Source of the DNA: Pseudomonas viridiflava
GTDB taxonomy: Bacteria > Pseudomonadota > Gammaproteobacteria > Pseudomonadales > Pseudomonadaceae
NCBI RefSeq assembly: GCF_900583165.1
Contig: NZ_UTKY01000028.1
Coordinates: 1 to 64,000, forward strand
Direction of reading: 5' to 3'
Length of the DNA: 64,000 nt
How positions within the stretch are numbered: the stretch's first letter is position 1; each line of letters starts with the position of its first letter. Below, piece after piece: positions 36,828 through 44,578 of the stretch. The notes below the pieces were generated by a model. That model was not told where the DNA came from, ran no database searches, and saw nothing but the letters and a program-made list of their open reading frames with translations. The position numbers were made by a program, and so were the translations under genes.

Positions 36828-38051
36828 GTGAACACACTCGGTTACTTAGAACACCTCAAGCACAATGATCCCACTTCAGAAGTGTGGTGGGATTCATCGC
36901 CTAGCGTGTACGCGCCATTTAAACAGTATCTGTTGGACAAGTATCCGGCCGCCGCTACGCCTATCCAACAGTTGATGCCCGACGATTTCACTCAATTCAA
37001 CGGCTTCAGCAGCGTTACGACTAACCCGCGTCTGGTGACAGCCGCAGTGTTTGAAAAGCCGGAGTACTGGTCCTCACGCTTCAATCTGGACGGCCTGTCT
37101 CCCCAGGTATTGCGCAAAAAGCTCTATAACGCCGTCATCGCCGAGGGCGCCGCCGCGCTCCAGCCGTTATGGGTGCTGTCGGGCCAGGTTGAGGGGTGGA
37201 TTTCTGCCCAGGTCGACCCGGTGGACGTACGTTGCACCGAGCGCATGACAGCCCGCGGGCTGGAGCTGCACCAACTGGCACCTAATGTGATGGTGAAAGT
37301 GCCGGGCAGCCTGGAAGGGTTGGCGACTGTCGAGCATCTGGTGGGTAAGGGTGCTTCGGTGAATATCACTTTCTGCTTCACCGTCTCGCAGGTCCAGGCC
37401 GGCATTCAGGCCATTGAGCGTGGCCTGGCGGCTGCGCACCGCCACGGTGTCGATACGTCCCACGGCAAATACGTGATCACCTTCATGATCGGGCGCTTTG
37501 CCTGCCAGCCCGAGTTCGCCCTGCAAGCCGCAGAGCGTGGCCTGGCGTTGGATCCCGAGGAACTGCGCTGGGCCGAACTGCTGATCTACGAACAAATCCA
37601 GGCCCTGGTCTCGGCCTCCAAGGTGCCGGTCAAAACCTTGCTGTCGAGCATCAAGATCGACGTGGACGAACGGGGCAACAAGCACTGCTGGCACCTGGAA
37701 AAAACTGGCATGGCTAGCACCTGCTACACGCTTACACCGGACGTGGTGGAGTTTTTGATCGAGCGCGAGAGCCGTGGCAAACCGGTATTGCCTGCCAGCG
37801 AGCCGCTGCAGCCACCGCCGGCGACCGTTGCCAAACTGCTGCGCATCGCCTATTTCTGCGAGGCCTACTGCCTTGGCGGCATCGAGCCCTATGACTTCGG
37901 CAACCATGAGGCGTTCATCAACGCCTGCAACGAAGCCAACAGCGCGCACCGGCGCCTGGCGGACTACTGCGTGCGCCAGTGCCCGGTGGCATTGCCGTTC
38001 AAGGTGTCGCTCAACAGCCTCCTGGCCGCCGAATACGGGGTGGTCGCATGA
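36828..38051 (+). CDS. Transaldolase-like enzyme
   Basis: A 407-residue member of the transaldolase/fructose-6-phosphate aldolase family, longer than housekeeping transaldolases. Visible marks are VTTNPRL (residues 63-69), the Schiff-base lysine K157 in NVMVKVPGS, and an NITFCFTVSQVQ strand. A C-terminal extension of about 100 residues is unusual. It would transfer a dihydroxyacetone unit or do a related aldol step to build the carbon skeleton of the cluster's product. The start is GTG with AGGGAGAAGA upstream, 24 bases after the phosphatase gene. Confidence 0.85.
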   Translation: MNTLGYLEHLKHNDPTSEVWWDSSPSVYAPFKQYLLDKYPAAATPIQQLMPDDFTQFNGFSSVTTNPRLVTAAVFEKPEYWSSRFNLDGLSPQVLRKKLYNAVIAEGAAALQPLWVLSGQVEGWISAQVDPVDVRCTERMTARGLELHQLAPNVMVKVPGSLEGLATVEHLVGKGASVNITFCFTVSQVQAGIQAIERGLAAAHRHGVDTSHGKYVITFMIGRFACQPEFALQAAERGLALDPEELRWAELLIYEQIQALVSASKVPVKTLLSSIKIDVDERGNKHCWHLEKTGMASTCYTLTPDVVEFLIERESRGKPVLPASEPLQPPPATVAKLLRIAYFCEAYCLGGIEPYDFGNHEAFINACNEANSAHRRLADYCVRQCPVALPFKVSLNSLLAAEYGVVA

Positions 38052-38776
38052 ACAAGATGGTCGGGTTGTGGGCGCACCCACGCTCGCGCTCCACAGTGCT
38101 GGAGCGTGTATTTATCGAACGCGGTGACTTTGAAGTCTTCCACGAGCCGTTCGCTCATATGGCGTTTTCTGCGGACTCGGCGATTCCTTCCGATGAGTGG
38201 GATCACAGTTTGCCAACGACGTATGCAGGTATAAAAGAACAGCTTATCCAGGCGAAGAAACATACCAACGTTTTCCACAAGGATATGTGCTACCACTGCC
38301 TGGATGATTTGAAAGTTGATATGGAGTTTCTCTCCCAGCAACACAACATATTTATCATTCGCGAGCCGGCCAGCAGCATTATCTCTCATCATCGGGTACA
38401 CCCCGATATGCCGTTGCACGCCATTGGGCATAAGGCCCTGTACGAGATATTTTGCGTGGTCACCAAACTCACGGGGGCAGTGCCTTACGTGATCAATGCG
38501 GACGATCTAGCGGCTGATCCCGAACGTGTTATTCGAAAACTGTGCGAACACTTGCAGATAGAGTTCTTGCCCCACGCCCTGACCTGGAAGCGCGAATGCC
38601 CGGAACAGTGGAAGACGTGGCGAAGTTGGCATGTGGCGGCAGAAAACAGTAACCATATTGAGTGGCCAAAAAAACAACAGCTCGACATGGCGTTGTTCGA
38701 GAAATTCCCGAAATTAAAAACGATGTATGAATACCATCACACGTTTTACGCGCGCATGAACGAATTTTGTCAATAA
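38048..38776 (+). CDS. Sulfotransferase-like protein
   Basis: A 242-residue protein whose N-terminus GLWAHPRSRSTVLERVF contains the PAPS 5'-phosphosulfate-binding loop (HPRSRST, residues 10-16). A second element, FIIREPASSIISHHR, matches the PAPS 3'-phosphate-binding motif (R-x-P-x-x-x-x-S). It probably sulfonates a hydroxyl or amine of the pathway intermediate. The ATG overlaps the transaldolase stop (ATGA). An APS kinase in the same cluster would supply PAPS. The acceptor is unknown. Confidence 0.8.
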   Translation: MNKMVGLWAHPRSRSTVLERVFIERGDFEVFHEPFAHMAFSADSAIPSDEWDHSLPTTYAGIKEQLIQAKKHTNVFHKDMCYHCLDDLKVDMEFLSQQHNIFIIREPASSIISHHRVHPDMPLHAIGHKALYEIFCVVTKLTGAVPYVINADDLAADPERVIRKLCEHLQIEFLPHALTWKRECPEQWKTWRSWHVAAENSNHIEWPKKQQLDMALFEKFPKLKTMYEYHHTFYARMNEFCQ

Positions 38777-38786
38777 GGATTGTTGT

Positions 38787-39512
38787 ATGAATAAGTTGAT
38801 TATTACCGGTGCTGCGAACGGGATAGGCCGAGCAACGTTGGAGCAAGCTATTGAAGATGGGTATTTCGTCATCGCTGCCGACAAAGACGTTGAAAGTTTA
38901 AAGCGGCTGCAAAACCGCTACGGCCCAAGTGTCTTGGAAACCCATGTCGCCGACTTTGCGAGCAACGCCGTTATCAAGGACTTTATTCCTGGGTTGTATA
39001 AGCGCCACGACACTATTTATGGGTTGGTCAATAATGCCGGGATTTACCACGGTAAAAGTGTGTATGCCTATTCCGAAGAGGAGGTGGATGAAATCCTCAA
39101 TGTGAACCTCAAGGCGCTGGTCTACCTCTCCAAGGACTTCGCCGAGCACGAAATGAAACACGAGGCCCCCCGAAGCATCGTCAACATCGCGTCGGTGGCA
39201 GGCGAGGTGGGCAGCTGTGACGCGCTCTATGGCGCGACCAAAGCGGCAGTGATCGGCCTCACCAAGGCCAACGCCTGGAACTTTGCGCCGTTTGTGCGGG
39301 TAAACGCCGTGTCCCCGGCACTGATCCATGACACCGCCATCTACGACACCATTCCCACCTACCGCCGTGACGAGTACGCCCGCCAGGAAGTGCTCAAAAC
39401 CCCTATCCAGCCTAGCGGTGTTGCCGAGGTGATCCTGCTGCTGGTCGGCGATGCCATGCGCCACATTACCGGCCGGGTCATTCCGGTAGACAACGGAGCC
39501 TACCCACGATGA
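38787..39512 (+). CDS. SDR oxidoreductase of the accessory cluster
   Basis: A 241-residue classical short-chain dehydrogenase with TGAANGIGRA at residues 7-16, NNAG in YGLVNNAGIYHG, the catalytic serine in NIASVAGEVG and YGATKAA as Y-x-x-x-K. The C-terminal GRVIPVDNGAYPR is family-like. It probably oxidises or reduces a hydroxyl or keto group on the cluster's intermediate. It starts 10 bases after the sulfotransferase gene and overlaps the next gene by four bases. Confidence 0.88.
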   Translation: MNKLIITGAANGIGRATLEQAIEDGYFVIAADKDVESLKRLQNRYGPSVLETHVADFASNAVIKDFIPGLYKRHDTIYGLVNNAGIYHGKSVYAYSEEEVDEILNVNLKALVYLSKDFAEHEMKHEAPRSIVNIASVAGEVGSCDALYGATKAAVIGLTKANAWNFAPFVRVNAVSPALIHDTAIYDTIPTYRRDEYARQEVLKTPIQPSGVAEVILLLVGDAMRHITGRVIPVDNGAYPR

Positions 39513-40645
39513 GCCAGGTCATGGCCAAGAAAAAACTGTTGGTGGTGGGCGCGGGCAACCTGTGCCTGCAGATTCTCAAGATCCTGGGGCCCCGCAATCA
39601 ATTCGAGTTCGTGGTGCTGGGCCGCAATGAGGAGTCGACACTACGCCTGTGCAATCTGGTGGCGCTGTCGTGTGCCCAGTTGGGGCAATACATCGCGATC
39701 AAACCGGTGATTGCTGATCTCACGGATATTGGCAAAGTGACGCGGCTGCTGCGCGAAGAGGCGCCGGACCTGCTGGTCAACTGCGCGTCGTTACAGTCGT
39801 GGCGGGTGATCACCGGGTTGCCCAAGCTGACCTTCGAGCAACTCGATCAGGCCCAATTCGGCCCATGGTTGCCCATGCACCTGACGCTGGTGCATTGCCT
39901 GATGCAAGCGGTGAAGGCCTCGGGCATCGCGGTCAAAACCGTCAATGCGGCTTTCCCGGATGCGGTCAACCCGATCCTGGCCAGGGTGGGGCTGGCGCCG
40001 GATATCGGCGTGGGCAATGTGGCCAACCTGATCCCGGCGGTGCGGTCTTCCATCGCCCGGTTGTTGGAATGCGAACCGTCTGACGTGCAGGTGCGGCTGT
40101 ATACCCAGCACTATTTCAGCCACTTCGTGCCGCGTGGTGGTTTGCCGCCGCGTGCCAGCTATCGGTTGTTGTATGAAGTGCGCAACCGACCTGAGGTGGC
40201 TCGGCTGCCGGCAGAAGCGATTTTCTCCACGGTGAAGACCGAGTTCCCGCGTTTGGGCGGCGTTGATGGGCAGTTTCTCACGGCCTGTTCGGCGGTCACG
40301 GTGATCGAAGGGCTGTGCTCACTCACCCCGGTGCTGGTGCATGCGCCAGGCCCGCTGGGCCTGCCGGGCGGCTACCCCGTGCGGCTGCACGATGGGCAGA
40401 TCGAAGTGCAGTTTTCAGATGCCTGCCCGCAGGACGAAGCCGTGCGCATCAATACCATCTGCCAGAGCCAAGACGGCATCGACGAGATCCATTGCGATGG
40501 CTCTGTCTCGTTCAACCCTCAGTGCATGGCCGTCATGCAAACGATGTTGGGTTATTCCAAAAGCACCATGTCGATCGAGCAATCCGTCGATTTTGCCCGC
40601 GAGTTGGCGAGCAAGTACCTGTCTTTCAAGAATTCAACCTGGTAG
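39509..40645 (+). CDS. Rossmann-fold oxidoreductase, saccharopine-dehydrogenase-like, substrate unknown
   Basis: The 378-residue protein starts with a dinucleotide-binding turn (LLVVGAGNLCLQILKIL, about residues 10-26). VLGRNEES follows at the end of strand two, and the LLVNCASLQSW strand lies around residues 90-100. This layout resembles saccharopine dehydrogenase/homospermidine synthase-like proteins, but I do not recognise a specific family. The C-terminal half has no motif I can name. Its first codon overlaps the SDR stop (ATGA). It is probably an NAD(P)-dependent reductase, perhaps a reductive amination or imine step; this is inference. Confidence 0.72.
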   Translation: MSQVMAKKKLLVVGAGNLCLQILKILGPRNQFEFVVLGRNEESTLRLCNLVALSCAQLGQYIAIKPVIADLTDIGKVTRLLREEAPDLLVNCASLQSWRVITGLPKLTFEQLDQAQFGPWLPMHLTLVHCLMQAVKASGIAVKTVNAAFPDAVNPILARVGLAPDIGVGNVANLIPAVRSSIARLLECEPSDVQVRLYTQHYFSHFVPRGGLPPRASYRLLYEVRNRPEVARLPAEAIFSTVKTEFPRLGGVDGQFLTACSAVTVIEGLCSLTPVLVHAPGPLGLPGGYPVRLHDGQIEVQFSDACPQDEAVRINTICQSQDGIDEIHCDGSVSFNPQCMAVMQTMLGYSKSTMSIEQSVDFARELASKYLSFKNSTW

Positions 40646-40652
40646 GTGTGTG

Positions 40653-41423
40653 ATGAGTCAAACCTCGAGGCAAAAACACGACGAAGTCGCCAGTTACGCA
40701 ACGCAGTATTCAGCGGATTTTGTCGAGCGTTGGGACGAGTTGATCGACTGGGACAAACGCAAAGCCGGGGAGGGCGGTTTTTTTGAAAAACTGCTGCGCG
40801 CCCACGGCGTGCAATCGGTAATCGATGTGTCGACCGGCAGCGGCTTTCATGCGGTACAACTCAAGCAGGCGGGTTTTGACGTGGTCGCCACGGACGGCAG
40901 CAGCAGCATGCTGACCAAGGCCCGCGCGAACTTTCGTGAACGTGGCTTGGCTATCCAGTCCCATTACCGCGACTGGCTGTCTCTCGACCCCGAGGACCTC
41001 GGGCAATTTGACGCGCTGGTGTGCCTGGGCAGCTCGTTGTGCCATGTGTTTACCGCCCGCGAGCGCCTGAACGTGCTGGAAAAATTCAGGGCCCTGCTCA
41101 AGCCGGGGGGCTTGCTGATTGTAGATCAACGTAACTTCCTGGCCATTCGTGCGGGCAACTTCAAGGCCAGCGGCAATTACTATTACTGCGGTACCAACGC
41201 ATCGGTCACTTTGGGCCAGGTCGACGCCCACCTGTGCGAGTTCATCTACACCTTCAACGACTCTGAGCAGTACCGGCTCAAGGTCTACCCGCTGTTGCCG
41301 GGGGAACTGGCCACTGAGGTACTGGCGTCCGGGTTTTCGGTGCATGAAAGTTACGGCGATTTCCGGCGTGACTACGACATGATGCATTGCGATTTTGTCA
41401 TCCACACTGCGCTGGCCGCGTAA
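40653..41423 (+). CDS. SAM-dependent methyltransferase, glycine N-methyltransferase-like
   Basis: A 256-residue class I methyltransferase. Motif I is VIDVSTGSGFHAVQL, motif II is VVATDGSSSML, and the later LVCLGSSLCH and GGLLIVDQRNF strands line up by eye with glycine/sarcosine N-methyltransferases. An N-methylated amine is therefore a reasonable guess for the product. The ATG at 40653 has AGGTGTGTG upstream and begins 7 bases after the previous stop; the frame runs on upstream only as a shadow of the previous gene. Confidence 0.82.
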   Translation: MSQTSRQKHDEVASYATQYSADFVERWDELIDWDKRKAGEGGFFEKLLRAHGVQSVIDVSTGSGFHAVQLKQAGFDVVATDGSSSMLTKARANFRERGLAIQSHYRDWLSLDPEDLGQFDALVCLGSSLCHVFTARERLNVLEKFRALLKPGGLLIVDQRNFLAIRAGNFKASGNYYYCGTNASVTLGQVDAHLCEFIYTFNDSEQYRLKVYPLLPGELATEVLASGFSVHESYGDFRRDYDMMHCDFVIHTALAA

Positions 41424-41433
41424 GAGAGGCAGC

Positions 41434-42663
41434 ATGAGCACACTTGTACAAAGCAGTCCGCGTACCCTGGACAGCGTGGTGTTGGCGGTGGTGTTGACTG
41501 GCTTTGTGGCCAGCACCTATGGGTTTGGGGTTTACCTGTTCGCCAACCTGGTGGTGGACATGCGCCGCGACATCGGCTTCGACTACACCACGGTGGGCTT
41601 GATTACCGGCGGCGCACAGGTCGGGTTTCTGCTGTTTTCATCGGTGACCAGTTACATCAGCCGTTACTTCGAAGGCTGGAAGATCAGCCTGGTGTCTACG
41701 GTGATGACGTCCCTGGCGCTGCTGGGGTTGAGTCTTAGCGACAGCATCTGGTTGTCCGGCGCGCTATTGATCTTGCTCGGTGGTTGCTCGGCGTCGGTGT
41801 ATATCCCGCTGGCAGAGATTGTCACCAAGGGCTTCAGCCCTGGCAATCGCTCGCGGGTCATGGGGCTGATTTCCAGTGGCACCAGCTACGGTGTGTTTAT
41901 CAACGGTTTGCTGGTGTCGTTCCTGACGTTGAATGGCGGTTGGCGTTCTGTCTGGCTAACGGCAGGCCTGATATCTGTAGTCCTGTGTGTGGTCGCTTGG
42001 TTTCTGCTGCGCACTATGGCAGCGGGGCAAGGCAGCGAATTTTCCGGCCAGCGTTCGGCAGCCTCCAGTAGCGCGGCCCCTTGGCTGAGCCGTTCGCTTT
42101 ACCTGACCTGGGCCATCGCCTTTCTCAATGGCATGGCGTTGCTACCGTTCCAGACTTACCTCGCACCGTTTCTTCGCGATGAGCTGGGCGTGTCGGTACA
42201 GGACGCCGGCTTCATCTGGACCACCCTCGGCGCCGTGGGCATGGCCTCGGGCTTCCTGGTGGGATGGATTGCCGACAAGGTCGGCGTGCGCGCGTCCCTG
42301 GCGATGTGTTTCTTGAGCGCTGGCTTGGCGGCCACGCTGGTGTACAGCTTCAACAGTCTGCCGTTGTTCTACTTGGCCGCATTTTTGTTCGCGCTGGCGT
42401 TTTACCCGATCTTCGGGCTCGTCCCCAGCTACATCGGGCAAATCGTGCCGGTCAGTCGCCTGACCCAGGCCTTTGGCATTGCCAACGTGTTGATCGGCTT
42501 GGGTGGGGTGTGCGGCAACTTTCTGGGTGGGTATTCCAAGGACCTGACGGGCTCGTTTTCGACGGTGTATTGGGTGGTTGCGCTGTTGCTGTTCGTGCAG
42601 TGCGTGATGGTGTTCATGTTGGGTAAGCAGCCAGTTTCAGCAATGGAGAGTGTGCGGCCATGA
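41434..42663 (+). CDS. MFS transporter, probable exporter of the cluster product
   Basis: A 409-residue major facilitator protein with 12 hydrophobic segments. The loop between segments 2 and 3 is SRYFEGWK, and a second, clearer MFS motif A (GWIADKVGVRAS) lies after segment 8. Its place among biosynthetic genes suggests export of the final product; uptake of a precursor is possible. It begins 10 bases after the methyltransferase stop and ends overlapping the APS kinase start (ATGA). Confidence 0.87.
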   Translation: MSTLVQSSPRTLDSVVLAVVLTGFVASTYGFGVYLFANLVVDMRRDIGFDYTTVGLITGGAQVGFLLFSSVTSYISRYFEGWKISLVSTVMTSLALLGLSLSDSIWLSGALLILLGGCSASVYIPLAEIVTKGFSPGNRSRVMGLISSGTSYGVFINGLLVSFLTLNGGWRSVWLTAGLISVVLCVVAWFLLRTMAAGQGSEFSGQRSAASSSAAPWLSRSLYLTWAIAFLNGMALLPFQTYLAPFLRDELGVSVQDAGFIWTTLGAVGMASGFLVGWIADKVGVRASLAMCFLSAGLAATLVYSFNSLPLFYLAAFLFALAFYPIFGLVPSYIGQIVPVSRLTQAFGIANVLIGLGGVCGNFLGGYSKDLTGSFSTVYWVVALLLFVQCVMVFMLGKQPVSAMESVRP

Positions 42664-43292
42664 GTTATTTTCCAGACAGTACACACCGGAATCTGCATGC
42701 ATTTGCGTTCAGTCATTCAAGTGCAACCCACACACGAATGAAGCAAACACCCAGGGTCATCTGGATGACTGGCATTTCTGCTTCCGGCAAGTCGACGATT
42801 GCTGATGCACTGGACATTGCCCTGCAGCAACAAGGAAGGTTCACCTGCATTATCGACGGCGACTCAGTGCGCGGCGGGCTCTGCCGAGACCTGGGTTTTA
42901 CCGACGGTGACCGCGATGAAAATATCCGCCGGGTCGCCGAGGTGGCGCGGCTGATGCTGGACACCGGGCTGATCGTGATCGTAGCGTTGATCTCGCCTTC
43001 ATCGGCCAGCCGGCATTACGCGCGCTCAATTATCGGCAACGCGTCGTTTATTGAAGTGCACGTCGATGCACCGCTGGAAACTGCCGAACACCGTGACCCC
43101 AAGGGCTTATATAAAAAGGCCCGGTCGGGCTTGCTCAAAAACTTCACCGGTATCGACTCGCACTATGACGTGCCTGTCTTTCCTGAAGTGCATCTAAATA
43201 CCCAGGTGCTTTCAGTTGAACAGTCGGTCGTCGCTATCTTGGAGCGGATGGCACGCTGCGATGATCCTACTGAGCCGTTGGTCTTCGCGTGA
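42660..43292 (+). CDS. cysC: Adenylylsulfate (APS) kinase
   Basis: A 210-residue APS kinase making PAPS from APS and ATP. The P-loop is GISASGKST (residues 38-46), and DGDSVRGGLCRDLGF, ENIRRVAEVARLM and the RDPKGLYKKARSGLLKNFTG segment are all diagnostic. At the conserved ISPxR position it reads ISPSSAS. About 26 extra N-terminal residues precede the usual start; ATG 42738 is an alternative. No ATP sulfurylase is beside it. Pseudomonads reduce APS directly for assimilation, so a dedicated PAPS source here fits the neighbouring sulfotransferase. Confidence 0.9.
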   Translation: MSYFPDSTHRNLHAFAFSHSSATHTRMKQTPRVIWMTGISASGKSTIADALDIALQQQGRFTCIIDGDSVRGGLCRDLGFTDGDRDENIRRVAEVARLMLDTGLIVIVALISPSSASRHYARSIIGNASFIEVHVDAPLETAEHRDPKGLYKKARSGLLKNFTGIDSHYDVPVFPEVHLNTQVLSVEQSVVAILERMARCDDPTEPLVFA

Positions 43293-43311
43293 AGTAGGGC
43301 AGTATTTGTAA

Positions 43312-43366
43312 CTCCAGAAAACAAGGTACTCTGCGTCATTGCATGGGTATCACGTTTTTTCTGGAG
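43312..43366. promoter_or_regulatory. Inverted repeat overlapping the ribosome site of the CGNR regulator
   Basis: CTCCAGAAAA (43312-43321) and TTTTCTGGAG (43357-43366) are perfect 10-bp inverse copies. The second arm contains the GGAG ribosome binding site of the gene starting at 43372. It could be an autoregulatory operator or an RNA stem masking translation. Confidence 0.5.
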
Positions 43367-43371
43367 CACGC

Positions 43372-44019
43372 ATGACGCATTTTACGGGCACTGCAAAGTC
43401 GATTCGCTTGATTGGCGGGGCTCGGGTATTGGACTTTATCAACACCACTAATGGGCGTCGTCCCGGCACGGCGCTCAAAATCGTTGAGGAGCGGCTCACC
43501 AGTTTCCAGTTTTTCTTTGAATGGGCGCTGCACGCTTCATTGGTCTCGGCTCAAGAGTTTGAGGCCTATAGGTCGATGGTGTTCGAGTCACCTATTTCCT
43601 ACCAGCCCGACCTGGACGCGATTATCGCGTTCAGGGAGCGTGTGTACGGCGTTTTCTACACGTTGTCGTTGCGCCAGCCGGCTGCCGATGAGGCTTTAGA
43701 GCAGATCAATCGGGTCTTTCAGCAAGGCGTTACTTGGCGCGTGCTGCATTCGGTCGAGGGGGCGCCGGCGTGGGGCTGGAAGACGTGCGCAAGCGCGCAG
43801 GAGTTGACGGCAATGCTGTTGGGGCGGCTCGCGATCGAGGCGACGCAGCTGCTAGTGTCCGGCGATCTGCCTGCGCTGCGCAGTTGCAGCTGCACGGATT
43901 GCGACTGGGTGTTCCTGGATATTTCCAAGAACAAACAACGCAAATGGTGCCAGATGAGCGTTTGCGGCAGCCGCGAGAAACTCAGCCGCCTCAAACAGCT
44001 GTCCAGGGCCGACCGTTAG
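43372..44019 (+). CDS. ABATE/CGNR zinc-finger protein, putative transcription regulator
   Basis: The 215-residue protein has the ABATE-type N-terminal domain beginning RVLDFINTTNGRRPG and a C-terminal CGNR-like zinc finger with cysteines in SCSCTDCDWVF and KWCQMSVCGSREK. The finger reads CGSR in place of CGNR. Such proteins are thought to be DNA-binding regulators. It lies just after the sulfotransferase/transaldolase cluster and may control it. The start at 43372 has TGGAG 5 bases upstream. Confidence 0.83.
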   Translation: MTHFTGTAKSIRLIGGARVLDFINTTNGRRPGTALKIVEERLTSFQFFFEWALHASLVSAQEFEAYRSMVFESPISYQPDLDAIIAFRERVYGVFYTLSLRQPAADEALEQINRVFQQGVTWRVLHSVEGAPAWGWKTCASAQELTAMLLGRLAIEATQLLVSGDLPALRSCSCTDCDWVFLDISKNKQRKWCQMSVCGSREKLSRLKQLSRADR

Positions 44020-44080
44020 CAATTGCTCCACTTAATAGGAAGCATTACTATTCACGCCCCGCCTCCCCAGTGCTCCCGCG

Positions 44081-44578
44081 ATGATCCCTCAGCCGCCCCG
44101 CAGAACAGGCTTTTTCGAGCATTACGAAGAGTTGATCCGCACCTGGACGCGCCGCCTGAGAAACCGTCAGCAGGCCGAAGACCTGGCTCACGATACTTTT
44201 TTGCGGGTGCTGGAGGCCAAGTCCGAGCAGGTTGAACAACCGCGTGCCTACCTGCATCAGACCGCACGCAACATCGCAGTAGATGCCTACCGTCGTGAAG
44301 ACCGGCGTGAGGCTATCGAGCGGGAAGTCGCAGATCTGACGCCCCCCAGCGGCGACCCGGAGCATTTCATGCACGCGATCCAATTGGCGGACTCCATCGA
44401 GCAAGCCTTGGCCGAGTTACCGCTCAACTGCCGCAGGATTTTCATCTGGCAGAAGATCGAGGGGCTGACCCAGCAAGAGATCGCCGACCGCCTGGGCTTG
44501 TCCAAGAACATGGTGGAAAAGTATATGATCCGCACCCTGCGGCATCTGCGTGACCGCCTGGATGCGTTGGCCCCATGA
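44081..44578 (+). CDS. fecI: FecI-family ECF sigma factor (second module)
   Basis: A 165-residue ECF sigma factor with region 2 (AEDLAHDTFLRVLEA, then RAYLHQTARNIAVD) and region 4 (LTQQEIADRLGLSKNMVEKYM). It probably controls the fecA-like receptor downstream. A weak Fur-box-like sequence, AATAGGAAGCATTACTATT, lies about 40 bases upstream and matches only about 10 of 19 positions, so iron control is likely from family knowledge more than from the site. Confidence 0.92.
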   Translation: MIPQPPRRTGFFEHYEELIRTWTRRLRNRQQAEDLAHDTFLRVLEAKSEQVEQPRAYLHQTARNIAVDAYRREDRREAIEREVADLTPPSGDPEHFMHAIQLADSIEQALAELPLNCRRIFIWQKIEGLTQQEIADRLGLSKNMVEKYMIRTLRHLRDRLDALAP

